Positions 1 through 8,937 of a stretch of 64,000 nucleotides of DNA are shown here, one piece after another. The notes beneath the pieces were generated by a model. The model was not told the origin of the DNA and did not search any database. It saw nothing but the letters and a program-made list of their open reading frames with translations. How positions within the stretch are numbered: the stretch's first letter is position 1; each line of letters opens with the position of its first letter. Source of the stretch: Marinobacter sediminum (lineage in GTDB: Bacteria > Pseudomonadota > Gammaproteobacteria > Pseudomonadales > Oleiphilaceae); NCBI RefSeq assembly GCF_023657445.1, contig NZ_JAGTWY010000001.1, forward strand, positions 2,170,001 to 2,234,000. The letters are read 5' to 3'. The translations under genes and the position numbers were made by a program.

Positions 1-8
1 GCCCTGGC

Positions 9-665
9 TCAGGACCAGCCTTCTTCGCCCAGTAAAGGCACGAACCGGACGCCTCCGAAATTGTCACTGTGGAATTCGGTTTCCGAAACCCGAACAACTC
101 TTCGCAGTGACTGCACCGAGTGCTCGGAACCCACCGGAATAACCAGATGACCACCGATGGCCAACTGTTGTTTGAGGGTTTCGGGAATAGTGGGAGCACC
201 CGCCGCCACGCATATGCCATCAAATGGCGCGTGTTCCTGCCAGCCCAGAGTGCCATCGCCGCAGCGGACCTCCACATTGTCATAGCCTTCAGCAGCCAGT
301 GTGTGGGCCGCCCGTTCAGCCAATTCCGGAATGCGCTCAATACTGAATACACGGGACGCGATACATGCGAGCACTGCCGCTGCATAGCCCGACCCTGTCC
401 CTATATCCAGAATCCGCTCCCCACCCTCCAGGCCCAGCGCTTCCGCCATCAGCGCAACAATATAAGGCTGTGAGATGGTCTGCCCGGCACCAATGGGCAG
501 GGGGCCATCTTCGTAGGCGCAGTCGATCATCCTGGGCGTGACAAACCTTTCTCTGGGCACCCGCCTCATCGCCTCTATCACCAGCGGCGAAGAGATGCCC
601 CTGGCGACAATCTGATAATCCACCATCGAGGCCCGCTGAGCCTCAAAATCCACTTGTTCGTTCAT
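9..665 (-). CDS. pcm: Protein-L-isoaspartate O-methyltransferase
   Basis: Cytosolic repair enzyme that uses S-adenosylmethionine to methylate L-isoaspartyl residues in aged proteins. The 218-residue length is normal for the family. The substrate-side motif IGAGQTISQPYIVA is at residues 58-71 and the SAM-binding motif ILDIGTGSGYAA at 85-96. The start is fixed by an AGGAGG about 6 bases upstream of ATG. In many gammaproteobacteria pcm sits between surE and nlpD/rpoS, but here the upstream neighbour is a divergent AbiTii-domain gene, so this may be a second, stand-alone copy (inference). What lies downstream is outside the window. Confidence 0.95.
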   Translation of the reverse strand: MNEQVDFEAQRASMVDYQIVARGISSPLVIEAMRRVPRERFVTPRMIDCAYEDGPLPIGAGQTISQPYIVALMAEALGLEGGERILDIGTGSGYAAAVLACIASRVFSIERIPELAERAAHTLAAEGYDNVEVRCGDGTLGWQEHAPFDGICVAAGAPTIPETLKQQLAIGGHLVIPVGSEHSVQSLRRVVRVSETEFHSDNFGGVRFVPLLGEEGWS

Positions 666-855
666 GACTTGCCTCCTGAATCAAAGGCCGCTTACCGACC
701 GTTACAAAGGAGCAACTTTTTTACAACGGTGCGCCCCACCCTCACTGTCTACTTTTTAAACATGGCACGCCGGACAGGCAACCATTCGGCAGCCACACAA
801 CAACAAAAATCTGACAGCCGGGAGAAGCTCCATGCCCGCTGCCAAGGAGGAAAAC

Positions 856-1521
856 ATGTCAGCATCCATCAATCACCTTGAGGAGCAGACCAGGGAATCA
901 TCCGAACTGCTCGAAGACATCATGCCATCAGCAATCACCCTCGCCATGATGCTGCGCCATAAAAAAATGGCGGCATGGCTACGCACAGAATTCGATGGTT
1001 ATCAGGACAAGGAGTCCGCACCACCCTATCGCCGGGACCTACCCGGACATATCGTAGCCCGCTCCCCACAGTATGGCTGGATTCCCGCACCAGTAAACGA
1101 TCAACAGGGAAAGGAATACGGCCATCTCGATCTCATTGAGGGCACAAAAGCACTGGAGAAAATCTGTGTAAACAGCAAGAAGGGAGACGGAAACCGGATA
1201 CTCCTCGACAAGGAAGACATGGTGGCACTGCAAAAGCAGATCAACCTGAGCGCCGAACTGGCTATCAACCTGAGCCGCGAGGCCTACTGCCGACTGTTAA
1301 GAACGGTCAGGGGCACAATTTACCTGTGGACACAGGAATTGATGAGAAAGGGACTGGAAGGCGAACATAACCATTACAGCACTGAAGAACGGAGCCTGGT
1401 GGCCGACCAGGATGCCCCCCAACACTTCTGGCGCAAGGCAATGGAGGAGCTGGACAACCTGCCGGTTCCAGACGTGAAATCGGCCGGATTTTTCGAGCGG
1501 GTTTTTGGTCGGGCCGGTTAA
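856..1521 (+). CDS. AbiTii-domain protein (possible abortive-infection factor)
   Basis: Soluble protein of 221 residues. The N-terminal half carries the pattern I associate with the AbiTii domain: ELLEDI at 17-22, then W41, E45, GY 48-49 and PPYR 56-59, followed by a GWIPAP segment. The second half has the usual tail, a helix with a W-x-x-E-L pattern and KGLEGE (165-170) before a charged stretch. Start chosen at ATG 856 because an AGGAGG ends 5 bases before it; an in-frame ATG at 832 lacks a ribosome site. It is monocistronic, divergent from pcm and convergent with a permease. The AbiTii family was named for abortive phage infection; a defence role here is inference, and no partner toxin or nuclease is adjacent. 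Confidence 0.75.
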   Translation: MSASINHLEEQTRESSELLEDIMPSAITLAMMLRHKKMAAWLRTEFDGYQDKESAPPYRRDLPGHIVARSPQYGWIPAPVNDQQGKEYGHLDLIEGTKALEKICVNSKKGDGNRILLDKEDMVALQKQINLSAELAINLSREAYCRLLRTVRGTIYLWTQELMRKGLEGEHNHYSTEERSLVADQDAPQHFWRKAMEELDNLPVPDVKSAGFFERVFGRAG

Positions 1522-1534
1522 GCGGCCCATTACC

Positions 1535-2311
1535 TCAGGCCAGAACGCTGAACATACCAATGCTGCTGACAATCAGCAGCACGGTTCCGAGCACCTGGAA
1601 AAACACCGGCGTTTCTGCCCGAAGAATACGGTCGTGGAAACGAAGGCCAATGACATGTCCTACCGCGGCGCAGGGAAGCAACCAAAGATGATGAATCAGT
1701 TGCAAATCGACGCCTGCCCATACGAATGCGCCCATTTTGATAAAAACCAGAATAAACCAGAGTGCGAACAGGGTATCCCGAAGCTTCTCTTTCGGTAGGT
1801 GCTGCGCCGCAACGGCAATGATCAGGGGAGCGCCGATCAGGGACGTACCACTGATATAACCACCCACCATGAGAAACAGCGTATCCACCGCTTTGCTGCC
1901 ACTTCGGAACGGTTTGTTGACGATATAGGACACCGAATACAAGCCGACAATCACGAAGATGATGGCGCTGAGGATATCGCCAGGCATGGTTATCAGGCCA
2001 AACACCCCGACCAGCTTGGGCACGATCATGATCGCAAGAATGCGCCAGAGATAACGCCAGTCAACCGTTCCCTCTGTTTTCATGCCGGCTGAATCGGGGC
2101 GCTTCCGATTATTCATCCAAATGGTCAAAGAAGAAAACACCAGCAGGTGTACGGCAATGATCGGCAAGAAAATCAAAGGCTGGTCGAGTACCAGCAAAAG
2201 GAAGGGTAACGACAAAACAGCCCCACCGAACCCAAGCCCGGAGCGTACAAATCCACTCCAGACGAAGATAACAGCAATCAAAACATACTGGGCAATGCCG
2301 AGATCGGACAT
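1535..2311 (-). CDS. Sulfite exporter TauE/SafE-family permease
   Basis: Inner-membrane protein of 258 residues with about eight hydrophobic segments, in the TSUP (TauE/SafE, DUF81) family, whose members move sulfite, sulfonates or other small organic anions. The N-terminal segment with GLGFGGAVLSLPFLL and the related mid-protein GGYISGTSLIGAPLII segment are the paired half-repeats typical of the family. The start is supported by AAGGAAG 4 bases before ATG. It is transcribed alone, convergent with the AbiTii gene and divergent from the chemoreceptor. The substrate cannot be told from sequence. Confidence 0.85.
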   Translation of the reverse strand: MSDLGIAQYVLIAVIFVWSGFVRSGLGFGGAVLSLPFLLLVLDQPLIFLPIIAVHLLVFSSLTIWMNNRKRPDSAGMKTEGTVDWRYLWRILAIMIVPKLVGVFGLITMPGDILSAIIFVIVGLYSVSYIVNKPFRSGSKAVDTLFLMVGGYISGTSLIGAPLIIAVAAQHLPKEKLRDTLFALWFILVFIKMGAFVWAGVDLQLIHHLWLLPCAAVGHVIGLRFHDRILRAETPVFFQVLGTVLLIVSSIGMFSVLA

Positions 2312-2416
2312 AACTTCCTTTTTTACTGAATATTGACTCCAGTTATTTGAAATAGCGCCGATATATTCAGTGAGCTACAAACTGGACGGATATTGATTAA
2401 ACCCCGGAGAATAATA

Positions 2417-4294
2417 ATGGCCCTGTCCTGGAAACAGAAGTTTACCTTCCTGATTGCAGCCACCTTCGTGGGCCTTGCTATTGCGCTAGCGGCCTCGCTG
2501 AGTGGCCTCAGCAAAGTGTCAGAAGCGTATGAAGCACGCAGCCAGGCCAGGTCCTACGAAACGGCTTCGTTGCACCTGATGAACGATTGGCTTAACGCAG
2601 ATCGTCTCAGCGAAAACCTGACTCCGGATACGGTCGACTCCTTCCAGAACCAACTCGCATCGCTGGAAACACAGGCCGGCGAACTGCCAACCGCAGCGGC
2701 AAAGCTCTCAGACCCATCCATCGCCGAAACAGCGGCGGAAATCCACGATGCCGTCAACAACTATACAGAACTGCGGCGAGAGTGGCTGGGGCTGAGCCAA
2801 ACACTGGGCCTGACCAACAGCAATGGTCTGAAAGCGAAAATGGCCGGTATTGTTGAGAGTGACCTCCGGGAAATCAGCATTTCCATCTTCAACGATGACA
2901 TCAACATCATCGCCTCCAATTACCGGGACTACCTGGACACCTTCGACACCTCCTATGCCGAGAAAACCCGCGAAGCATTGGCTCGCATGCAGGCAGTGGT
3001 TAAAGATATGGATTGGCAGGAGATCGAAATGGGCCAATCTGTTCAGGGGTTCGCCGACGCTTTTGCGGAGTCTGACAACATCGTCAAGATCATTGCAGGT
3101 CTTGAAACCAGGCTTGAGACGATCGGGGCTGACATTCGTGCAATGATTATCAGCCAGGGTAAATCCCTTCGCACCGGCATCATTGCATCCACCAGCGCCC
3201 AGGCGGAAGAAGCCCGTACGGCGTCTTCCTGGCTTATCATTGCAACATCCGCAGCCGTTCTGATTGTGCTTATTCTTACGCTGACCGCTGCATCGCGTAC
3301 CCTGGTCAGGCGTCTGAACGAAGTCGTTGAGCTGCTGACCCGCGTCGCCTCGGGTGATCTCAGCCAACGCCTCCAACCAGGCAGCAATACCAGGGACGAA
3401 TTCAATCGCCTCGGCACAGCTACCAACAAAATGCTGGATGATGTCTCCAGCGTCATCGGACAGGTTGTGGAAGGCAACAGAACCCTGTCCAGCCTCCAGG
3501 GTGAGCTGGATTCCCTGGTTGTACAGCTGGGCCGAAACGGTGAACAGGTAGAGGGTGAAACCGAGCAGACAGCCACGGCCGTTCAGGAAATTTCCCACAC
3601 CGCGATCGATATTGCCCAGTATACCCAGTCCGTCAACGAAGCGGCCCAGAGCGCCAACGGTGCAGCCCAGTCCGGTGCAAAGGTTGTCAAGCGCAGCGCC
3701 GACAGCATGAGTGCTCTTGCCGAGCGCATCCAGCAAACCCATGACCAGATCGGCCAGCTCAGCAAAACCGGTGAAAAGGTCAACTCCATTGTGGATGTAA
3801 TTAACAGCCTGGCCGAACAGACCAACCTGCTGGCTCTGAATGCAGCCATTGAAGCAGCCCGGGCGGGCGAGGCAGGCCGAGGGTTCTCCGTAGTAGCGGA
3901 TGAAGTCCGGTCACTGGCTGAAAAAACCGTATCGGCCACCAATGGCATTGCCGAAATTGTGGATTCCCTGAACCGGGAGACGTCTGCCATCACAACCATG
4001 ATGAAGGAAGGGCTCCACTCTGCCGGCGAAGGCGAGAAAAGCGCCGAGGAAGCCGCACAGGCGATCGACCAGATTACCGGCTCCATCAATCAACTGGCCG
4101 GGGACATGAACCAGGTAGTGTCTTCTGTCGATGGCATTTCCACCACCACCGAGGAAATCGCCCAGAAAGTAGAGCAGATTCATGGCCATACCCGTGAAAC
4201 TGCAGATATCCGGCAGCAACTCAATGCCCATATCGAACGGCTATCCGCACAAACCGCCTCACTAACCCAGGCGTCTCAGGGTTTCCGCCTGTAG
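2417..4294 (+). CDS. Methyl-accepting chemotaxis protein
   Basis: Transmembrane chemoreceptor of 625 residues. In order: a first membrane segment near the N-terminus (roughly 7-30), a long helical periplasmic sensor of about 240 residues, a second membrane segment, a HAMP domain ([16 protein letters not shown]), and a C-terminal coiled-coil signalling domain. The highly conserved hairpin tip, [20 protein letters not shown], interacts with CheA and CheW. No NWETF-like CheR/CheB tether is present at the C-terminus. The start is ATG 2417, with CGGAGA 6 bases upstream, rather than the longer in-frame TTG at 2393. Ligand unknown. Confidence 0.93.
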   Translation: MALSWKQKFTFLIAATFVGLAIALAASLSGLSKVSEAYEARSQARSYETASLHLMNDWLNADRLSENLTPDTVDSFQNQLASLETQAGELPTAAAKLSDPSIAETAAEIHDAVNNYTELRREWLGLSQTLGLTNSNGLKAKMAGIVESDLREISISIFNDDINIIASNYRDYLDTFDTSYAEKTREALARMQAVVKDMDWQEIEMGQSVQGFADAFAESDNIVKIIAGLETRLETIGADIRAMIISQGKSLRTGIIASTSAQAEEARTASSWLIIATSAAVLIVLILTLTAASRTLVRRLNEVVELLTRVASGDLSQRLQPGSNTRDEFNRLGTATNKMLDDVSSVIGQVVEGNRTLSSLQGELDSLVVQLGRNGEQVEGETEQTATAVQEISHTAIDIAQYTQSVNEAAQSANGAAQSGAKVVKRSADSMSALAERIQQTHDQIGQLSKTGEKVNSIVDVINSLAEQTNLLALNAAIEAARAGEAGRGFSVVADEVRSLAEKTVSATNGIAEIVDSLNRETSAITTMMKEGLHSAGEGEKSAEEAAQAIDQITGSINQLAGDMNQVVSSVDGISTTTEEIAQKVEQIHGHTRETADIRQQLNAHIERLSAQTASLTQASQGFRL

Positions 4295-4315
4295 AAACAA
4301 CCGCCAAACCACCAC

Positions 4316-4341
4316 CCCTTGCGCGTCATCTGCCGCAAGGG
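4316..4341 (+). terminator. Hairpin downstream of chemoreceptor gene
   Basis: Eight-base perfect inverted repeat CCCTTGCG / CGCAAGGG with a 10-base loop, 22 bases after the chemoreceptor stop codon. No run of T follows, so it is a weak terminator candidate or an RNA 3' end stabiliser. Confidence 0.35.
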
Positions 4342-4353
4342 TAGCATGACCAG

Positions 4354-4373
4354 TACTGTACATATAAACAGTA
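4354..4373 (+). promoter_or_regulatory. LexA (SOS) box
   Basis: The 20-base site TACTGTACATATAAACAGTA has the intact CTGT-N8-ACAG core and matches 18 of 20 positions of the E. coli consensus palindrome. It ends 12 bases before the ATG of the radical SAM gene, so bound LexA would block that gene. To my knowledge the P. aeruginosa homologue PA0069 belongs to the LexA regulon, which agrees with this reading. Confidence 0.9.
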
Positions 4374-4385
4374 TCTGGTGCCTTC

Positions 4386-5447
4386 ATGAAAACACGTGCG
4401 ACCGACCTCAATCCTCATAACCGCTTTCAGCCCATTGCCACGGATCGGGACTTTGACGACGGCTGGTATCAGGCTCCGGAAGACGACCTGAATCCCGACT
4501 CACTGGCAACCGAGGTGATGGACGAACAGGTGCGTAGCATCATTAGCCGGAACTCCTCGCCGGATGTGCCGTTCGACCAGTCCATTAACCCCTACCGTGG
4601 CTGTGAGCACGCCTGCATTTACTGCTTTGCGCGGCCAACCCACGCGTACTGGGATATGTCTCCGGGCCTGGATTTCGAAACCCGGCTTATTGCCAAGGCA
4701 AATGCTGCGCGAACATTAAGGAATGAGCTGGACAAGCCCGGCTACAAGGTCTCACCCATCGCTCTGGGCATGAATACCGATGCCTACCAGCCTTTGGAGC
4801 GCGAGCGGCGGATCACCCGTCAACTGCTTGAGGTCCTGGCGGAATATCGCCATCCGGTTTCTATCATTACCAAGGGAGCCCTTATCCTGAGGGATCTCGA
4901 TTTACTCTCGGAGCTTGCCAGCCAGAACCTGTGTTCGGTCAGCATCAGCCTGACTACCTTGAGCAATGATCTTAAAAGGCGCATGGAACCAAGAACCGCA
5001 GCACCTTCAACGCGCCTGAAAATAATCGAACAACTCTCGTCAGCCGGCGTACCCACCGGAATCATTCTGGGGCCAGTGATCCCGTTCATAAACGACCAGG
5101 AAATCGAAGCCATACTAACGGCCGCAGCATCAGCCGGCGCAACCCGTGCCAGCTGGATCATGCTGCGATTACCACTGGAGCTGGACGAACTGTTTCAGGA
5201 TTGGCTGCACCGGCACTTCCCCCAGCGAGCCAACCACGTGATGAACCGAATCCGTGATTTACGGGGCGGCAGAAGCTATGACTCCGATTTCGGGCGCAGA
5301 ATGACGGGTACCGGCCCCTATGCCGATCTGATTCGCCAGCGCTTCTCGAAAAAGGCCAGGCAACTTGGCATGAACCTGCATAAGCCCGAATCGCTACGAA
5401 GCGATTTATTCAGAAGACCCGCCGGAGAACAAATGGGGTTATGGTAA
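4386..5447 (+). CDS. PA0069-family radical SAM protein, SOS-regulated
   Basis: Cytosolic iron-sulfur enzyme of 353 residues. The cluster-binding motif C-x3-C-x2-C is at Cys73, Cys77 and Cys80 (GCEHACIYCFAR), followed by THAYWDMSPGLDFE, a combination typical of the PA0069/Rv2578c group, distantly related to spore photoproduct lyase. The reaction is not known for the family. A LexA box directly upstream argues for a role after DNA damage (inference). The ribosome site is poor, and the start was chosen for position relative to the operator and for family length. Confidence 0.88.
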   Translation: MKTRATDLNPHNRFQPIATDRDFDDGWYQAPEDDLNPDSLATEVMDEQVRSIISRNSSPDVPFDQSINPYRGCEHACIYCFARPTHAYWDMSPGLDFETRLIAKANAARTLRNELDKPGYKVSPIALGMNTDAYQPLERERRITRQLLEVLAEYRHPVSIITKGALILRDLDLLSELASQNLCSVSISLTTLSNDLKRRMEPRTAAPSTRLKIIEQLSSAGVPTGIILGPVIPFINDQEIEAILTAAASAGATRASWIMLRLPLELDELFQDWLHRHFPQRANHVMNRIRDLRGGRSYDSDFGRRMTGTGPYADLIRQRFSKKARQLGMNLHKPESLRSDLFRRPAGEQMGLW

Positions 5448-5510
5448 AATTCAGGTACACCGTATTCCAATCGTCATCCGATATTGTTCATGGATGGACC
5501 GGAGAAGACC

Positions 5511-7196
5511 ATGTCCAGACGAAGCGTTTTTGCCAATGCAGCTTCACTGCTCTTTGCGGTAACCATCGCCTGGCTCCCGCTCTGTGCTGCGGCTAATGAA
5601 GCCATCGTCGCAAGAACGGAGGCACTGGACGCCGGTTTCCCGGTCAAGATTCTTGGTGACTCGTTACTTGCCCGCCACGCGCTCTCAGAGTTCTATGAAG
5701 CTAGAGGCTATCAACCCGCGTGGACATCCCCCGAGCAACGTCACCAACTGATTGAGGCGGTCGAACAGGCAAGCAAGGATGGCCTGAATCCGGATGACTA
5801 CCATGCAGCCGTGCTTTCTGAACTGGCGCTGCGGCGCATGGATGAACTTTCAGAAGACCTGCAGGCAGATCTGGACCTGCTGTTTTCGGACGCGTTCCTG
5901 ATGCTTGGCTCCCACCTTCTGGAGGGTAAGGTGAACCCGCAGAACGTCCACGCCGAGTGGACAGCAAACCGCCGGCAGAGAAAAATGGAATCGGTGTTGG
6001 CCAACGCCATCGCCAGCGAAGATATCAGCGTTGCACTGGATGAGTTGCGGCCGTCTCACGAAGCCTATCGAAAGCTGGTCCAGGCCCGGTACAGAATAAC
6101 GCGCCTGCTTGGTCAACCATGGCTACCTCTGGCAGCGGCGCCGTCAATCCGCCCAGGTGATCAGGATCAACGCCTGCCGGAAATCCGCCACCGAATGGCA
6201 GTGCTGGGCGACCTGCCCGACCAAACAGCGACAACCGGCTTGAACGGCGACCGACAGCGCTATGGCAATGAACTGGAGAGGTTTGTCTCTGCATTTCAAA
6301 CCCGGCACGGTCTTGAACCGGACGGAATTATTGGCCGCCAGACCATCGCCGCATTGAACATGATGCCGGTTGAGCGGGTTCGACAAATCGACGCCACACT
6401 TGAGCGCTGGCGCTGGTTACCAGAATCTCTGGGGCGCAAGTTTGTCATCGTGAATATCGCGGGTTACGAACTGAAAATGATCGAGAATGGCGAGGAAATC
6501 CTGAATAAACGGGTCATCGTCGGCCAGCCCTTCCGGCAAACACCGGTATTCAGCGACCGCATCCGATATCTTGTGTTTAACCCCACCTGGACCGTTCCCA
6601 GGAAACTGATGATTGAAGATCAGCTGCCTCTGATCATCCGGGATCCTGGCTACCTTGATCGCCTGAATATCACCGTATACCAGGGCTGGGGTGCAAACCG
6701 AAAGCGGATTGATCCGACGACGGTCAACTGGGCCTCCTTGACCGCGAATAATTTTCCCTACCAGTTGGTGCAGGAACCGGGCCCCCGAAATGCCCTCGGC
6801 CAGGTCAAGTTCATGTTCCCCAATCAATACGACATATACTTGCATGACACCCCGGGACAAGGTCTTTTCAGCAGGGCCGAGCGCTCTTTCAGTTCCGGCT
6901 GCATTCGTGTCGAGCAGCCCTTCGACCTGGCGGAGCACCTGCTCTCCCAGGACCCCGACTGGTCCCAGGAAACAATCAATGATGTTTTAGCAGCGTCGCA
7001 GCCAGTAACCGTTGTACTTCCAGCGCCGGTGCCAGTCTATATTCAGTACTGGACAGCATGGGTGGATGACAACGACCAGCTGCAGCTTCGCAACGACATC
7101 TATAACCGGGACAATCGCCTGATATCGAGACTACGGGAAACACCGGATGGTGACTCATATCGTCCAACTCCGGTTGCCGCATCAGCTCAACGTTAG
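5511..7196 (+). CDS. L,D-transpeptidase with peptidoglycan-binding domain (YcbB/LdtD-like)
   Basis: Exported cell-wall cross-linking enzyme of 561 residues. It has a signal peptide (hydrophobic stretch LLFAVTIAWLPLCAAA), a helical scaffold region, a peptidoglycan-binding domain around FQTRHGLEPDGIIGRQTIAALNM, and a C-terminal YkuD catalytic domain. Catalytic Cys464 lies in SSGCIRV, with the partner histidine in YLHDTPG. Start ATG 5511 is chosen because GGAGAAG lies 4 bases upstream; the longer frame begins at a TTG without a site. YcbB-type enzymes make 3-3 cross-links between meso-diaminopimelate residues. The lipoprotein gene 23 bases downstream may share the transcript. Confidence 0.92.
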   Translation: MSRRSVFANAASLLFAVTIAWLPLCAAANEAIVARTEALDAGFPVKILGDSLLARHALSEFYEARGYQPAWTSPEQRHQLIEAVEQASKDGLNPDDYHAAVLSELALRRMDELSEDLQADLDLLFSDAFLMLGSHLLEGKVNPQNVHAEWTANRRQRKMESVLANAIASEDISVALDELRPSHEAYRKLVQARYRITRLLGQPWLPLAAAPSIRPGDQDQRLPEIRHRMAVLGDLPDQTATTGLNGDRQRYGNELERFVSAFQTRHGLEPDGIIGRQTIAALNMMPVERVRQIDATLERWRWLPESLGRKFVIVNIAGYELKMIENGEEILNKRVIVGQPFRQTPVFSDRIRYLVFNPTWTVPRKLMIEDQLPLIIRDPGYLDRLNITVYQGWGANRKRIDPTTVNWASLTANNFPYQLVQEPGPRNALGQVKFMFPNQYDIYLHDTPGQGLFSRAERSFSSGCIRVEQPFDLAEHLLSQDPDWSQETINDVLAASQPVTVVLPAPVPVYIQYWTAWVDDNDQLQLRNDIYNRDNRLISRLRETPDGDSYRPTPVAASAQR

Positions 7197-7219
7197 CAAA
7201 TTATTCGGGAGGAGCAGCC

Positions 7220-7672
7220 ATGAACCGCACAGTGCCTTTCCTGCTTTGCCTGCTGGTCCTCGCGGGATGCCAGTCCCCTTCGCCAGGGCAGGAAAATAGC
7301 AGCAATAACACCGTCTTTCTGAGCGCACAGCATTGTCTCAGAGAATATGTGAAGGAACTGGAAAAGGTTCACTATGGTCCCTGCCTCAAGATCATTACCG
7401 TAGACGGAAAACCGCCAGAGGTTCGCGAAGACGGGTTTGTCGAGCTACCTGTCGCAACGCCGGCGGTGATTGGTACCAGCTGTGTCTACCGGCACGCCGA
7501 CGGCTCTCCCATACCGGCGACGATGGAAACAACAGAGTTCAGGATAACCGGTCAGACTTTTACCCGCCCCGGCGTACGCTGGTATCTTCATGCTCACAAG
7601 CAGGCAAGACAAGTCGTTGGCTGTGAACCGACGCTCTCGCGTTCGGTGTACCCTGCAAACAAAACGGATTAA
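7220..7672 (+). CDS. Putative lipoprotein, function unknown
   Basis: A 150-residue protein with a lipoprotein signal: hydrophobic core followed by lipobox LAGC, lipidated Cys17. The mature part has four further cysteines (in QHCLREY, GPCLKI, TSCVYR, VGCEPT), suggesting two disulfides in the periplasm. A GGAGGAG site lies 8 bases before ATG. The gene starts 23 bases after the L,D-transpeptidase and may be co-transcribed, which hints at an envelope role but does not show one. I recognise no domain. Confidence 0.75.
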   Translation: MNRTVPFLLCLLVLAGCQSPSPGQENSSNNTVFLSAQHCLREYVKELEKVHYGPCLKIITVDGKPPEVREDGFVELPVATPAVIGTSCVYRHADGSPIPATMETTEFRITGQTFTRPGVRWYLHAHKQARQVVGCEPTLSRSVYPANKTD

Positions 7673-7870
7673 CCGGTACCTTGTAAAAAGGAATGCCGTC
7701 ATTGCATCGCCAATCGAAACGGACAACCTGATTGAGGGTACGCGTTGGCCCGGCCCCAGACTGGCCCGCTCCAGCCCCGGTCTGGTGAAACTGGCCGTGA
7801 GTATCACAGTCTGACTGTCCAGGCGAATGCGGCAGCATCTGAACAACACCACTGCCAACGGGGAGATACC

Positions 7871-8155
7871 ATGACAAACCGGGTCGACATCCATTACTGC
7901 ACAGGGTGCCGCTGGCTAATGCGGTCAGCGTGGATGGCGCAGGAATTGCTCACCACCTTCGAGGGAGAATTGGCCGAACTCACCCTACACCCGGGCAGCG
8001 GAGGAATTTTCGAAGTCTGGGTAAACGGCAAACGGATCTGGTCCCGCAAGGAACAGCAGGGATTTCCGGAAATCACCAGGCTCAAGCAACTGGTCCGTGA
8101 TGAGATTGATCCGGATCGCTCACTCGGCCATTCCGATAAAAAGTCCGAGCCATGA
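7871..8155 (+). CDS. SelT/SelW/SelH-family (Rdx) protein
   Basis: Small cytosolic thioredoxin-fold protein of 94 residues with the family's N-terminal redox motif, C-x2-C at Cys10/Cys13 (YCTGCRW), and the RKEQQGFPE segment that replaces the family's G-G-F-P motif. In the animal relative SelW the second cysteine is selenocysteine; here both are cysteine. ATG 7871 is selected because GGGGAGA precedes it by about 4 bases; an in-frame upstream start at 7745 has none. Its stop overlaps the ATG of the ZIP transporter (ATGA), so the two are translationally coupled. Redox function is from family knowledge only. Confidence 0.85.
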   Translation: MTNRVDIHYCTGCRWLMRSAWMAQELLTTFEGELAELTLHPGSGGIFEVWVNGKRIWSRKEQQGFPEITRLKQLVRDEIDPDRSLGHSDKKSEP

Positions 8156-8937
8156 TCAACAGTGTGGATATTGTTTGGCTTGGAGCTCTGGCCAGCCTTT
8201 TAGCAGGCCTCGCTACAGGCATAGGCGCACTGGCCGTCTTTTTTATAAAAACTCTGTCCGATCGCGTGCAGGACAGCATGCTCGCCGGCGCAGCTGGCGT
8301 TATGCTGGCCGCATCGTTCTTTTCCCTGTTACTTCCGGGCCTCGCCTATGGCGAAAGTCTGGCAGGTACGACCTGGGCTGCAGCGTTGATCGTGATCGCA
8401 GGCGTTTTGTCGGGTGCGGGGGCCTTGTACTTCATCCACCAAAAACTGCCCCACGAGCACTTCAATCTCGGACCCGAAGGGCCAGATACGTACCAAATAC
8501 GGCGGATCTGGTTGTTCATTATCGCCATCACCCTGCACAACTTTCCCGAAGGCATGGCCGTCGGTGTCGGCTTCGCCGGGGGAGATGTGCAAAACGGCTA
8601 TGTGCTGGCAACCGGCATCGGCATTCAGAACATCCCTGAGGGATTGGCGGTCGCTTTCTCGCTGCTTTCGATCAACTACTCTCGGTTCCGGGCTTTTGGC
8701 GTTGCCCTGCTTACCGGGCTGGCCGAGCCGATTGGCGGCATCTTTGGCGCAGCGCTGGTGTGCCTCGCGGAACCCATTATGCCCTGGACACTGGGCTTTG
8801 CGGCAGGTGCCATGCTGTTTATCATCAGTAACGAGATCATCCCCGAAACCCACCGGAATTCGTACAAAACCCTGGCCACCTTCTCCCTACTCGGTGGTTT
8901 CGTGGTCATGATGTTCCTGGATGCGACTCTGGGTTGA
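8152..8937 (+). CDS. ZIP-family metal transporter
   Basis: Inner-membrane divalent metal permease of 261 residues with about eight membrane segments. The two metal-site helices carry HNFPEGMAVG and the variant QNIPEGLAV, in which Gln replaces the first His, as is common in the bacterial GufA-type branch. A third conserved helix carries NEIIPETH. Zinc is the usual substrate; Fe, Mn or Cd are possible. The start codon overlaps the stop of the SelW-like gene by four bases. Its 3' end runs 51 bases into the convergent LysR gene. Confidence 0.9.
   Translation: MINSVDIVWLGALASLLAGLATGIGALAVFFIKTLSDRVQDSMLAGAAGVMLAASFFSLLLPGLAYGESLAGTTWAAALIVIAGVLSGAGALYFIHQKLPHEHFNLGPEGPDTYQIRRIWLFIIAITLHNFPEGMAVGVGFAGGDVQNGYVLATGIGIQNIPEGLAVAFSLLSINYSRFRAFGVALLTGLAEPIGGIFGAALVCLAEPIMPWTLGFAAGAMLFIISNEIIPETHRNSYKTLATFSLLGGFVVMMFLDATLG

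Noticed and set aside
2708..3742. Long open frame antisense to the chemoreceptor gene
   Set aside because: It mirrors the coding bias of the real gene, has no recognisable protein motifs, and lies wholly within a clear chemoreceptor.
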